NCBI GenBank assembly: GCA_016704485.1
Contig: JADJAA010000001.1
Span: forward strand, 1,550,001 to 1,614,000
Reading direction: 5' to 3'
Source: Flavobacteriales bacterium
GTDB lineage: Bacteria > Bacteroidota > Bacteroidia > Flavobacteriales_F > PHOS-HE28
Length of the DNA: 64,000 bases
A program made the position numbers and the translations under genes. The notes under the pieces are model-generated. The model did no database searches. It was not told the origin of the DNA and saw only the letters and a program-made list of their open reading frames with translations. Positions 43,647 through 51,877 of the stretch are shown in pieces (position 1 is the stretch's first letter; every line of letters starts with the position of its first letter).

Positions 43647-45461
43647 TTAACTATGTGCTATTCTGTGGAACGTGTTCGCCAAATAGTGCTTCGGGTTAGT
43701 CCTGGCGATCAGGTCGAATTGTGCTTCGCTCAGGCCGGCCAGCATATTGGCATAGAGCTCCTTTTCTGATAGGTGGTTCCTCACGACAAAAAAGTCTGTA
43801 CCGAACAGGACCCGTTCACCGAGTTTCTTCACTGAATGGTCGATCGTCTTTTTCAGTAACGGTTGTATCCACGGATCGTGCAATATGTAACTGATATCTG
43901 CATAAACGTTCTCATAGCGCAACATCATACTGCAAATGATCGTGTACCAGTCAGCTTCCATCCAGTGAGCGTAGACACGTGTCCATTGGATGCGCTTGTG
44001 TTCGTTGTCATAATACGATCGATGAAATAATCCGCTTTCAGCATGCAGGTTCAGATCTTGGTTGTACTGGTCATTATCGGCTTCTAAATGTCGTTTCCAT
44101 TCATCAACACCACCAAAATGTGCCAAGCAGATCTTCAATTGAGAAAGTGATCGGAATTTTTCATCGGGACCTTTTTCGAACAACGTTTGAATTCGGGGTT
44201 GGCAGCTCACGAGGTGCTCCCTCAAGAGGTCATCATCCAGCAGGCAGAGGTAGTTCAATGGATGTGTGTAGTTCTTTTGAAAGTCGATTCCGCGAAGTTC
44301 CAACAGGTCAATGGGTGCGATCACCGTATCGTCATGTGCGTCCTCTATTCCGGTTGAACGCTTGAAGACAGGATGCTTTGCCATTTCATCAGTGATCTTG
44401 TCTCGGGAATATATTGTGCCATGCACGCAATGGGTCATGATCGGTAAACCTTCCTGAGCTGCATACGCCCACACGGGCAATAGGTCTTCATCGAAAGGAT
44501 AATAACCTAAAGCCGGGTAGATCTTGAATCCGCAGCAACCATTGCTTAGATACTTCTGGACTTTACATTCAAGCAAGACTACTTTACCGTATTCTACTTT
44601 CCACTTGAAGAAGTCATCCTCTTCACGAATTCGGCGTGGATCAATGAAGATGAAAGGCAGTATTTGATGTCCATGATCTTCACCTTTGGTAAGTTTTACA
44701 AGCCCTTCCATTTGTTTGTGGAAATCACCTAATCGGTGGACCTTCCCCGCACCCATGTATTTCATATCCATTGGTAGAACAATGAATTTGGTTTCGGCTG
44801 GGTACTGGGCCCGGAGTTTTTGAAAGAGTAGACTTAGTCGCCTTTGGTCATCACCGGTTTTCGCACTTTTCGTCTCGTAACCATAAGAGCTGAAGCGTGC
44901 GATAAGTACGTATCGCTCCAAAAGGTCCATGTACTCCGTAGCAGGAAAGCTCTTGATCATTGGAACAAACTTTTGTAGAAGGAACCAGATCTGTCTTCGA
45001 ACGGCTGGGATGAATGCAATAATTGCTGCTACGAATATGGTCTTGATCGCCCAGTGTAATTCATGAAAGTATAATTTATACTTTACAAGTAACGCCAAGA
45101 ACGCCGCGATATATTTCGACCCGCCATAGAAGGTGCTTTCAACCAAAACTTCATAAAGGAATAATAACACATAGATCGTAACGATCAAATTAAACGCACC
45201 TCGTACAAACTTCAAGAAGCTGTTTCGTTGGATCCTGTTCTGCGCCTTTACCTTGTTTATGCGTATGGTTTCTTGTGCCGGTTCATACCGCTCGGCATAC
45301 TTCCGTCGGTTGCACTTCACGTAAAGTTTCATGAAGTAATCCATTCGCGCCCACTTGTACAACGGCCACGGAAGAATACCCTTTGCATGCTCTGGAGGCA
45401 CGTGATAGTTGTTGAACAAGTGCACGTGGCAGTTCACTATGGGGTCCTTCACTTTACTCAT
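43647..45461 (-). CDS. membrane-anchored amidohydrolase (amidohydrolase_2-like)
   Basis: 604 residues. A metal-dependent TIM-barrel hydrolase is interrupted near its start by two membrane helices (about residues 86-106 and 135-160). Metal-site candidates are all present: H12-x-H14 (NCHVHLF), a lysine in GFKIYPALGYYP near 311, H near 343 (PIMTHCVHG), H near 447 (LAHFGGVDEW) and D near 551 (LFGTDFFV). Substrate unknown; family members hydrolyse or decarboxylate small cyclic compounds. An amidohydrolase with a membrane insert next to an HNH-ATPase gene, separated by one base, is unusual. The gene is visibly AT-rich. Confidence 0.8.
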   Translation of the reverse strand: MSKVKDPIVNCHVHLFNNYHVPPEHAKGILPWPLYKWARMDYFMKLYVKCNRRKYAERYEPAQETIRINKVKAQNRIQRNSFLKFVRGAFNLIVTIYVLLFLYEVLVESTFYGGSKYIAAFLALLVKYKLYFHELHWAIKTIFVAAIIAFIPAVRRQIWFLLQKFVPMIKSFPATEYMDLLERYVLIARFSSYGYETKSAKTGDDQRRLSLLFQKLRAQYPAETKFIVLPMDMKYMGAGKVHRLGDFHKQMEGLVKLTKGEDHGHQILPFIFIDPRRIREEDDFFKWKVEYGKVVLLECKVQKYLSNGCCGFKIYPALGYYPFDEDLLPVWAYAAQEGLPIMTHCVHGTIYSRDKITDEMAKHPVFKRSTGIEDAHDDTVIAPIDLLELRGIDFQKNYTHPLNYLCLLDDDLLREHLVSCQPRIQTLFEKGPDEKFRSLSQLKICLAHFGGVDEWKRHLEADNDQYNQDLNLHAESGLFHRSYYDNEHKRIQWTRVYAHWMEADWYTIICSMMLRYENVYADISYILHDPWIQPLLKKTIDHSVKKLGERVLFGTDFFVVRNHLSEKELYANMLAGLSEAQFDLIARTNPKHYLANTFHRIAHS

Positions 45462-45589
45462 TTTTGATCCAGTGCGTACTGATCACTTATAGAGATCTTA
45501 TGATGCCAGTACTATCGGTCAGAAATGCATTGACTTGCCACCACATTATTGTGATGGCTCATGGTCGAATGGAACGTAAATCTGTGGAG

Positions 45590-46687
45590 TTAAGAATTAG
45601 GTACTATCTGCACACCAAACCGGAACTGGAAATTCTTCTTCACGAAATCATCTCCGGAATACCAATTAGCCACTATTCGAACGACGCTATTCAATGCTAA
45701 ACCTGCGCTGAATTGCCAAAGATCGATACCTCCCTCTGACGTACGATCAAGATTATGCCAAAAAACAGCATTTCCACTTATGTGAGAATAGCGCACTTGA
45801 CCAAAAAGAGCCATGCGATCCTTAATCCCAGTAAGTGAAAATACCATTTCTGCACCATTATCAAAGTTTTGGCCAACGACATTTGTGTCTACCCCGATCT
45901 TAGGAAGATCGAAGGATAATCGAGGTGCATAATGCAAGCGAATGGACAATCGACGGTTCAGTGAGGTAAATCCGACAATTGGCACACCGAAATTCAAAAC
46001 CCCGTTTCCGCCACCGCCAAGAATACGTTGCACCTGATCTTGGAAAGTGGCGCTGGAGTCTGAAACTGGCACTGTATCTGGCTCACTCGTCTTGTTGCTG
46101 ATCAGCGCACCAAAACCCATTCGCACTGGTCCGAAATAATCATAAACAACCTCCGAGTATAGAGATGCTTTCTGTGCTTGCCCACTATACGTGAGGAGAT
46201 TATTCTTTAGGAGTTTTCCCCGTTCCTCTTCAGAACTGAAACCATCGTAGAAATATTCCGTCGCAATTCGCCGGACCGCCAAGCCATAAAGCCCTTCTGT
46301 TACATCCGGATCGAACCGGATGCGCAACAATTCTTCTCTGTACGACTGGAAATCCTGCCTTCGCTGTCGATATGCGGCTTTCAGTGAATCGATCAGTTCT
46401 TTTGAATCGGCGGAGCGGTCATTATCCAGTGCTTGGAACGAAGCTCTTCGGAATGCTTGTTTGTGTTTCTTGTTTTCGGCTCGATCGTCTTTCAAAAATG
46501 CATATACACTCTTTACTTGTATTGACGAATCAGACGGTTCAAGGAATTTATTCAGTTCAACTTTTGTTAAGTCTATGTTGCTTTTCCGAGACTCACTGTT
46601 TGGAAAAACAAATGGCCCCGTTTGTGCGAACATTGTGCATGAGGTTGAAAGCAGGAATATCGCAATTGTTGTTCGTCTCATTGTCAT
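45590..46687 (-). CDS. exported, barrel-like protein of unknown function
   Basis: 365 residues with a signal peptide (MTMRRTTIAIFLLSTSCTMFAQ). Residues 25-150 are charged and helical; from about 175 the sequence alternates like outer-membrane beta strands (VRMGFGALISN, LSIRLHYAPRLSFDL, MALFGQVRYSHISG, FQFRFGVQIVP). It is probably inserted in or attached to the outer membrane. It lies 128 bp upstream of the amidohydrolase and 20 bp downstream of the papain-like gene, in the same run. No family recognised. Confidence 0.7.
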   Translation of the reverse strand: MTMRRTTIAIFLLSTSCTMFAQTGPFVFPNSESRKSNIDLTKVELNKFLEPSDSSIQVKSVYAFLKDDRAENKKHKQAFRRASFQALDNDRSADSKELIDSLKAAYRQRRQDFQSYREELLRIRFDPDVTEGLYGLAVRRIATEYFYDGFSSEEERGKLLKNNLLTYSGQAQKASLYSEVVYDYFGPVRMGFGALISNKTSEPDTVPVSDSSATFQDQVQRILGGGGNGVLNFGVPIVGFTSLNRRLSIRLHYAPRLSFDLPKIGVDTNVVGQNFDNGAEMVFSLTGIKDRMALFGQVRYSHISGNAVFWHNLDRTSEGGIDLWQFSAGLALNSVVRIVANWYSGDDFVKKNFQFRFGVQIVPNS

Positions 46688-46707
46688 ATACTTTTCAGTT
46701 CAATTAT

Positions 46708-47499
46708 TTAGACTTCTACACCATAAGATTCCGTGAACGCCGCTTCAGCGTATGATTTGCTGGCGTAAGCAAACCCTTTGTCTCCCCACAGAGTGGTTCC
46801 CCAACTGTTTCGCACGATGAAATGATCAGGCGTGTATCCGACAATAGAGACAGCGTGGCCACCTAGGTTGTCGCTGGCACGGTAGCGCGCTAGTTTGCCC
46901 CGTGTCTCTTTCGCATCCATAAAGGCGTTGTCACAGTTCAGCCGGGTGAGAATGGGGCCTTTGTTGGCGATCCAGCGCCGCCATTCATTCAGGTCTTGGC
47001 CTAATGAGAAGTAGCGCATCACCTTCAACTGCGCAGCAATCGCGTAGAACACATCGGTCTCATCCGGATAGAGTATTCCGCGACCGAAAGGCAACACGCT
47101 ATCCAGCACTGCGCCGTATTTGCGCGATACATCGAGTGCTGCTTTCAGACTGGTTCCATCGCTTTCAATGAATGAGGTTGGTTTGTCGGTGAATTCATCG
47201 ATCTCCTTTGCGGCCATCCATGTAAAGCGCGTGCTAAGCCTACGGTTGGTGGCGATCCTTCCGGCTTTTGCGAAATGCCAACGCAGCACACCTTCGGCGC
47301 AAGCCCAGCCAACGCACGAGCCGGTACTTCCTTGGTCGCCAATGGTCCACCAATCTTCTCGCAAGTCTTTTTTAGGCGGAGGTGGTGCTGGTGCGCGTAG
47401 TGCGCCAGCGGCACGTGCTGTGTGCAAGTTCCAATCGTTTGCGGTGTTCAATGAAGGAAGGCAATTGAGGACGCGGGGAGGTGATTTCTTTGTTGCCAT
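46708..47499 (-). CDS. papain-like (C1A) cysteine peptidase
   Basis: 263 residues. Catalytic features are intact: Q56 and C62 in GDQGSTGSCVGWA, H215 in NLGGHAVSIVGY, and N231 in RNSWG. There is no signal peptide and no typical long propeptide: the N-terminus is a short lysine/proline-rich leader (MATKKSPPRV, then APAPPPPKK near 37-44). The enzyme would stay in the cytoplasm unless exported by another route. Bacterial C1A peptidases are sometimes toxins or are released on lysis. Follows the SH3-hydrolase gene by 32 bp and precedes the barrel-like gene. Confidence 0.85.
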   Translation of the reverse strand: MATKKSPPRVLNCLPSLNTANDWNLHTARAAGALRAPAPPPPKKDLREDWWTIGDQGSTGSCVGWACAEGVLRWHFAKAGRIATNRRLSTRFTWMAAKEIDEFTDKPTSFIESDGTSLKAALDVSRKYGAVLDSVLPFGRGILYPDETDVFYAIAAQLKVMRYFSLGQDLNEWRRWIANKGPILTRLNCDNAFMDAKETRGKLARYRASDNLGGHAVSIVGYTPDHFIVRNSWGTTLWGDKGFAYASKSYAEAAFTESYGVEV

Positions 47500-47531
47500 T
47501 TTTTTGAGGAATTTGTTGACTTAAGCTTCGT

Positions 47532-48167
47532 TCATGCGCTCCACCGCCACCCCAACACATCACTCGCCGGGTAACTACTTACACAAACACTATTACTCTG
47601 ATTACCGCCTAACACCATGATGCCGGTACCGCGCGTTTCGAGGTAGAAGGCCACATGGCCACTGGTGGTGCTGTTGCCGCGTTTGAAGACTGCGATGCAT
47701 CCGGGAACGGGCTCGTTAATTTTTTTGCCCCATTGCAACCAGCTGCGAGCGGCGGCGGAGTTGGTGCCGCGCAAGTTTGCTTTGGTGATGCACCAGTTAA
47801 CGAATGACGAGCACCATGCCACCTCATCGGTGGTTGCTTTGAGACCTGTAGTACTGTGGTATTCAATTATGCGCTGGTTATGCTCAGGACCTGGATATTC
47901 CTTAACACCGATCTCTGCACGGGCGATCTTCAACCAAGCAGGCTCATCTATCGGTGGAGCGGTGGCAACCGGTTCGATGTAGGTGGTGCTTACCCAACCG
48001 GTAAGTGTGCCATCGCGCAATTTTGCGCTCACTTGCGCCCAACCATTCCGCGGTCCTTGCAAGAGGTCCAATGCGGTATGCTGCGGTAGGCGACCGATGA
48101 TGGATCGATTGGTACTTGGGCCTTCGCGAAGGCGAAGTACAGAGGCGGTGGTGCGGTGAGTTGGCAT
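47532..48167 (-). CDS. SH3-domain NlpC/P60- or CHAP-like hydrolase (TIGR02594 type)
   Basis: 211 residues from ATG 48167 (MPTHRTTASVLRLREGPS). A bacterial SH3 domain covers residues 5-67 (LRLREGPSTNRSIIGRL, GTLTGWVSTTYIEP). The C-terminal 135 residues match the TIGR02594 cysteine-hydrolase type: nucleophile in DEVAWCSSFVNWC, histidine in TSGHVAFYLE, asparagine in VLGGNQSN. Such proteins cut peptidoglycan peptides. There is no signal peptide, as for phage endolysins and T6SS-type effectors. First gene of the six-gene run. Confidence 0.82.
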   Translation of the reverse strand: MPTHRTTASVLRLREGPSTNRSIIGRLPQHTALDLLQGPRNGWAQVSAKLRDGTLTGWVSTTYIEPVATAPPIDEPAWLKIARAEIGVKEYPGPEHNQRIIEYHSTTGLKATTDEVAWCSSFVNWCITKANLRGTNSAAARSWLQWGKKINEPVPGCIAVFKRGNSTTSGHVAFYLETRGTGIMVLGGNQSNSVCVSSYPASDVLGWRWSA

Positions 48168-48523
48168 GGTGTTTCGTTCGAACAAAAGTCACGAGAGGAT
48201 GATCTGCTCACAATACCCAGTTACAGGTATTCTGATATTACAGCTGGATATGTTTATAGTAGAAACCAAGTTGAAGCCGACGTTAAGCAGTGCAAATGGT
48301 ACGCATGCGCATTCGGGCTTTAATACCTCCCGCCCATTCCCATCCAAGAAACTTCTATCGATCCATTGTGCATTCATGTGGTACTTCTTGTTGGTGTTAC
48401 ACAAGTACTTCTTCCACCACGTCGCAGGATCATGTGCGGGTTCTTCTGTCAGCAGGCCAGGAACCCATGATCGGTGTGATCAACTTCTTTGCAAAGGCGA
48501 AATAAGCGCATTGTTGAATGCGC

Positions 48524-48570
48524 CTACTCCCGAAAAACCCTAGGGTACTACTCCCGAAAAATCATAGGGG
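48524..48570. repeat. two direct copies of a CTACTCCCGAAAAA element
   Basis: Copies start at 48524 and 48548, 24 bp apart; each is followed by a CCTAGGG- or CATAGGGG-type end. The 13-base core TACTCCCGAAAAA recurs in reverse orientation at 48828-48840. Spacing and repetition look like binding sites for a regulator acting on one or both divergent operons. Confidence 0.5.
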
Positions 48571-48817
48571 TGGAGACCTATACTAACAGTGCGGATTGTC
48601 GCGGAAAATGTGTATTGCGTTCTGCGCGTTGCGATGAATTCGTTGTGCTTTTGTGCAGGATACGATCAGGTACATAGAGGGGAATATCCAAGTACAGCAA
48701 TGGTTATCGGTGGTCGGTCGGTTACGGCTTGGCGTTGTGCAGGAGGTTGCATGGTGCATTACGCGCTTTCGTTGGGTTGCATTTTGTCGGGAGATCCGTA
48801 ACATAATTTCTGGAATA

Positions 48818-48865
48818 GCACTGCGTGTTTTTCGGGAGTACCCCCCTATGAAAAACACGCAGTGC
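48818..48865. promoter_or_regulatory. perfect 16-bp inverted repeat
   Basis: GCACTGCGTGTTTTTC (48818-48833) and its exact complement (48850-48865) enclose a 16-base loop. The third TACTCCCGAAAAA core lies partly in the left arm. It ends 49 bp before the ATG at 48915, so it could be an operator, an mRNA hairpin or the terminator of an unseen RNA. Confidence 0.6.
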
Positions 48866-48914
48866 CACCTCGAACGGGGCCGGTACTTTGGCCGCCAGAA
48901 TAGAACCACATTCC

Positions 48915-49688
48915 ATGACCCAGTTCCGGTACGTCCCCAAGAAAGAATTCACGTGTATCTCGCGTGATTTTTCCCTTCATATTCAACGCGGTCCGGTTGC
49001 TTCTCCCCAACCGATCGTGGTGCCCCAGCTGCGCTTTTCGGTCGACGATGTCAGTAGAGCGCTGGATTCGTTGGCTACTTGCGCGGCTGGGCAAGGGAAC
49101 CTGCGCGGCATCACCGTTCACTTCGGGTTGGATAGGAATGGCGCGCTGGATCTGGTATTGCAGTTCGTCTGCATGTACCCGGTAAACGGCACGGCCGATA
49201 CCTACACCTATACGCCTACCGCTACCTACTATGTTATTGTTGGTGGTCATTTGGTGCGTGCACCTGATGCCATAACGAATTGGTTGGCGGATAGCGGCGA
49301 CCGGTATACGAAGGAGGTGGTGAAACGCCGCACGGACGGCCCAACGTGGGAGCCTTTCCGGTCGGGTGTGGATGTTACGAGCATCACGTTCCTCTACGAG
49401 GGTGAGTTGGATCTGTTGATCGCCGAGAACGGATTGACCGGGAGCGACCTGCTGGAACTGGTGCCTGCTGCGGAGCCGGCAACATGGAAAGAGGATGGTC
49501 ACGGTGGCATTGAGGAGAAGGACTTTTACCAGAGCCTCTGTTGGGTTGGTGTAGGGGTGGAATTGGATGATGTGGATCACACTGAGAAGTTCAAGAACAA
49601 GGGGGCGGATCTGGGTTCGCTCTGCCCGCCGAATTGTGCATTGCTTTATTTACCGGAAAGAGGGCAACCCCGCAGGCCTGGCTGTTGA
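48915..49688 (+). CDS. hypothetical protein, first gene of the kinase operon
   Basis: 257 residues from ATG 48915 (MTQFRYVPKKEFTCISRDFS); an earlier ATG at 48888 falls close to the hairpin. No signal peptide or membrane helix. Segments such as LRFSVDDVSRALDSLATCA, GLDRNGALDLVLQFVCMYP and GGIEEKDFYQSLCWVGVGVELDD suggest a globular soluble protein with several cysteines; no family recognised. It lies 36 bp before the membrane-protein ATG, in line with the kinase and regulator. Confidence 0.7.
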   Translation: MTQFRYVPKKEFTCISRDFSLHIQRGPVASPQPIVVPQLRFSVDDVSRALDSLATCAAGQGNLRGITVHFGLDRNGALDLVLQFVCMYPVNGTADTYTYTPTATYYVIVGGHLVRAPDAITNWLADSGDRYTKEVVKRRTDGPTWEPFRSGVDVTSITFLYEGELDLLIAENGLTGSDLLELVPAAEPATWKEDGHGGIEEKDFYQSLCWVGVGVELDDVDHTEKFKNKGADLGSLCPPNCALLYLPERGQPRRPGC

Positions 49689-49724
49689 ACGCATGCGGTT
49701 CCTGCACATGTGGTATACTTGGGC

Positions 49725-50369
49725 ATGGGCGCAGCCGATATCAATAGGATACTCCTCTTAGTGAGCATGAGCATAGCGCTGGGTTTTTGGTTACGGATAC
49801 CGGTACCTCGCCAACCGGCGTTCCGGGTGGTGGGTCTGCTGATCGGTGCCGGGCTGCTCATGGAACTAATGGGTGCTGCACTGGCATGGCGAAGCGTGAA
49901 TAACACCGCGTTCTACAATGGTTACGCATTGGTCGATTGCTTGATCGCGCTATGGATCTGCTACCTGATGGTGCCTGCACGGATCCTGGTGGTAGCGATC
50001 GGTGCAGCACTCGTGGTCAGTGCAATGGCATGGGATTTTATGGACCGGGACGCTGACCCGAACGTATTTCTTGGTCGCGGTATCGTGCTTAGCGCGGTAG
50101 TACTTACTCTGGTGCTTATGGCCGTGCTGTGGCAGTTGGCGCAGACCAGTGCTGTGCCGTTGCAGCTCGTGCCAGGGTTCTGGCTCTTCATGGGGCTATT
50201 GGTCTACTTCGGTTGCATGTCGCCGATCCTCACCATCATCGATCGCGTGTACGCGCAGGACCATGCGCTTGCCCAACGGCTCTACCAGATCATGCCGATG
50301 CTGTGTGTAACGCGTTATGCCATCACTGCATTTGCCTGTAAATTGGAAAGCAGTACCGCACATGGATGA
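49725..50369 (+). CDS. polytopic membrane protein
   Basis: 214 residues from ATG 49725; a GTG at 49710 would add five residues. About six or seven hydrophobic helices (INRILLLVSMSIALGFWL, VVGLLIGAGLLMELMGAAL, ILVVAIGAALVVSAMAW, GIVLSAVVLTLVLMAVLW). No enzymatic motif. Its stop overlaps the histidine-kinase ATG by 8 bp. Since that kinase has only one membrane helix and no sensor domain, this protein may be its sensing partner (inference). Confidence 0.78.
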   Translation: MGAADINRILLLVSMSIALGFWLRIPVPRQPAFRVVGLLIGAGLLMELMGAALAWRSVNNTAFYNGYALVDCLIALWICYLMVPARILVVAIGAALVVSAMAWDFMDRDADPNVFLGRGIVLSAVVLTLVLMAVLWQLAQTSAVPLQLVPGFWLFMGLLVYFGCMSPILTIIDRVYAQDHALAQRLYQIMPMLCVTRYAITAFACKLESSTAHG

Positions 50370-51144
50370 TCCTTCGCTCATATTCGCTATGCTGATCGGC
50401 ACGTTGCTGCTGGTGATCATGATCAGCATCACGGGACTCTTGCTTGTGGTGAATGCGAACAAGCGCCATAAGCACCGTGCTGAAATGGCCGAGGCGGACC
50501 TTCGGCGCAAGCAGGAAGTAGTAAGTGCGGATCGCGATTCGCGCGAACAGACTTTGAGCATCATCGGTCGCGAGCTGCATGACAGTGTGGGGCAGTTGCT
50601 CACCGCTGCGCGCATGGGCTTTTCCACCGTACCGGAATATACGGATGAGCCACGCATCATGGCCATGGGGGCCTTGAAGGAAGCCATTGACGAAGTGCGG
50701 TTGTTGGGGAGGACCTTGAACAATGATAAGTGGAAGACCCGCACCTTGGCGATGGCGATCACCGATGAGGCCAACCGCATCATGCGCATCCGTACGGTGC
50801 ACGTGGAGGTGGAGATAGAAGATGATCCGTTGGATCCACCTACGGATACGAAGATCATTCTTTATCGCTCGTTCCAAGAGGCGCTGAACAATGCACTGAA
50901 ACATGCGGATGCCCAACACATCCGTGTACGCATGAGCGGCGTTGTACAGCACACGCTATCCATTACGGATGATGGGTGCGGGTTCGATCCGCTCGCGGTA
51001 ACGGAGGGCACCGGTTTGCTGAATATCCGCAACCGCTGCGCACTGATCGGTTACGATGCTACCTTGGTGACCGCCATGGGCACTGGTTGCTCCTGGACAT
51101 TTAGCCCTCTCCCCAATGGAAACATCCGTAGCGCTGATCGATGA
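50362..51144 (+). CDS. sensor histidine kinase, HisKA_3 type
   Basis: 260 residues from ATG 50362. One membrane helix (FAMLIGTLLLVIMISITGLLLV), a short coil, then the HisKA_3 box with phospho-acceptor H73 (GRELHDSVGQLL). The HATPase part has EALNNALKHA, DDGCGFDP and GTGLLNIRNR. No extracellular or PAS domain, so sensing must come from elsewhere. It overlaps the regulator gene by 29 bp and is a standard partner for a NarL/LuxR regulator. Confidence 0.9.
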   Translation: MDDPSLIFAMLIGTLLLVIMISITGLLLVVNANKRHKHRAEMAEADLRRKQEVVSADRDSREQTLSIIGRELHDSVGQLLTAARMGFSTVPEYTDEPRIMAMGALKEAIDEVRLLGRTLNNDKWKTRTLAMAITDEANRIMRIRTVHVEVEIEDDPLDPPTDTKIILYRSFQEALNNALKHADAQHIRVRMSGVVQHTLSITDDGCGFDPLAVTEGTGLLNIRNRCALIGYDATLVTAMGTGCSWTFSPLPNGNIRSADR

Positions 51145-51784
51145 CCACCACATGGTGCGCAAAGGCCTGGCCAGCATCGTGAACAGTATGGAAGGGTACC
51201 GGGTTACCATGGATTTCCCGAACGGCAAGGAATTCGTGGACGCGTTGAATGTTACCAACTTGCCGCAGATCGCGATCGTGGACCTGAGCATGCCCGTCAT
51301 GAACGGGTTCGAGACCATGGATTGGCTCCGGAAAAATGCGCCTTCGGTGCGTGCGTTGGCCTTGACCTTCGATGCGGCGGAAGATGCCATGGTGCGTGCG
51401 ATACGCTCCGGTGCACGCGGGTTCCTATTGAAGGAAGCGCCGCCATCGGAACTAAAGCTCGCACTGGATAGTTTGATGTTGACGGGCTACTACCACACCG
51501 AGGATGTGCTGCAGGGCATGATGAATTCCAATGAAGAGAAGACCGTGTACGAACGCCAAAGCGAAGAACTGGGTGGACTACTGACGGCACGCGAAATGGA
51601 GTTCCTGCTATTGGTATGTGCAGCGGAAGAACATACCTACGAACACGTGGCGGAATTAATGGGCATCCAAGGCCGCACCGTGGATTACTACCGCAAAAGC
51701 CTCTTCGAGAAACTCAACGTAAAGAGTAAGGTGGGCATGGTGCTCTTCGCCGCGCGGCACGGGCTTTTGCCGTTGGACGCGTGA
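51116..51784 (+). CDS. NarL/LuxR-family response regulator
   Basis: 222 residues. Receiver domain with acidic pair D9-D10 (LIDDHHMV), phospho-acceptor D56 (AIVDLSMPVMNG) and the lysine in GFLLKEAPP. The C-terminal helix-turn-helix is of LuxR type (LTAREMEFLLLVCAAEE, IQGRTVDYYRKSLFEKLNV). Its ATG lies inside the kinase gene, so translation is coupled. The repeated elements at 48.5-48.9 kb are candidate targets. The aspartate pocket and DNA-binding residues appear intact. Confidence 0.92.
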   Translation: METSVALIDDHHMVRKGLASIVNSMEGYRVTMDFPNGKEFVDALNVTNLPQIAIVDLSMPVMNGFETMDWLRKNAPSVRALALTFDAAEDAMVRAIRSGARGFLLKEAPPSELKLALDSLMLTGYYHTEDVLQGMMNSNEEKTVYERQSEELGGLLTAREMEFLLLVCAAEEHTYEHVAELMGIQGRTVDYYRKSLFEKLNVKSKVGMVLFAARHGLLPLDA

Positions 51785-51877
51785 ATGGAGTTAGTGTTTC
51801 TGACTGCTGTTCACGTGTGAAGAGCAATTGGATAGCGATGCGGCTCGATGTTTATATTTACATATCCCTTTCGAACA

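Larger units (their letters stand above)
48168..48914. other. 747-bp divergent intergenic region with repeats and dyads
   Basis: Separates the leftward six-gene run from the rightward kinase operon. It contains a 7-bp dyad (GCGCATT / AATGCGC, 48506-48523), two direct copies of CTACTCCCGAAAAA (48524, 48548), a reverse copy at 48828-48840 and a long inverted repeat at 48818-48865. No credible gene: the overlapping frames on both strands lack coding character. Confidence 0.6.

Noticed and set aside
48586..48967. Small ORFs in the divergent intergenic region, including one starting inside the long inverted repeat
   Set aside because: Overlapping frames on both strands, no coding character; the region is better explained by regulatory repeats.
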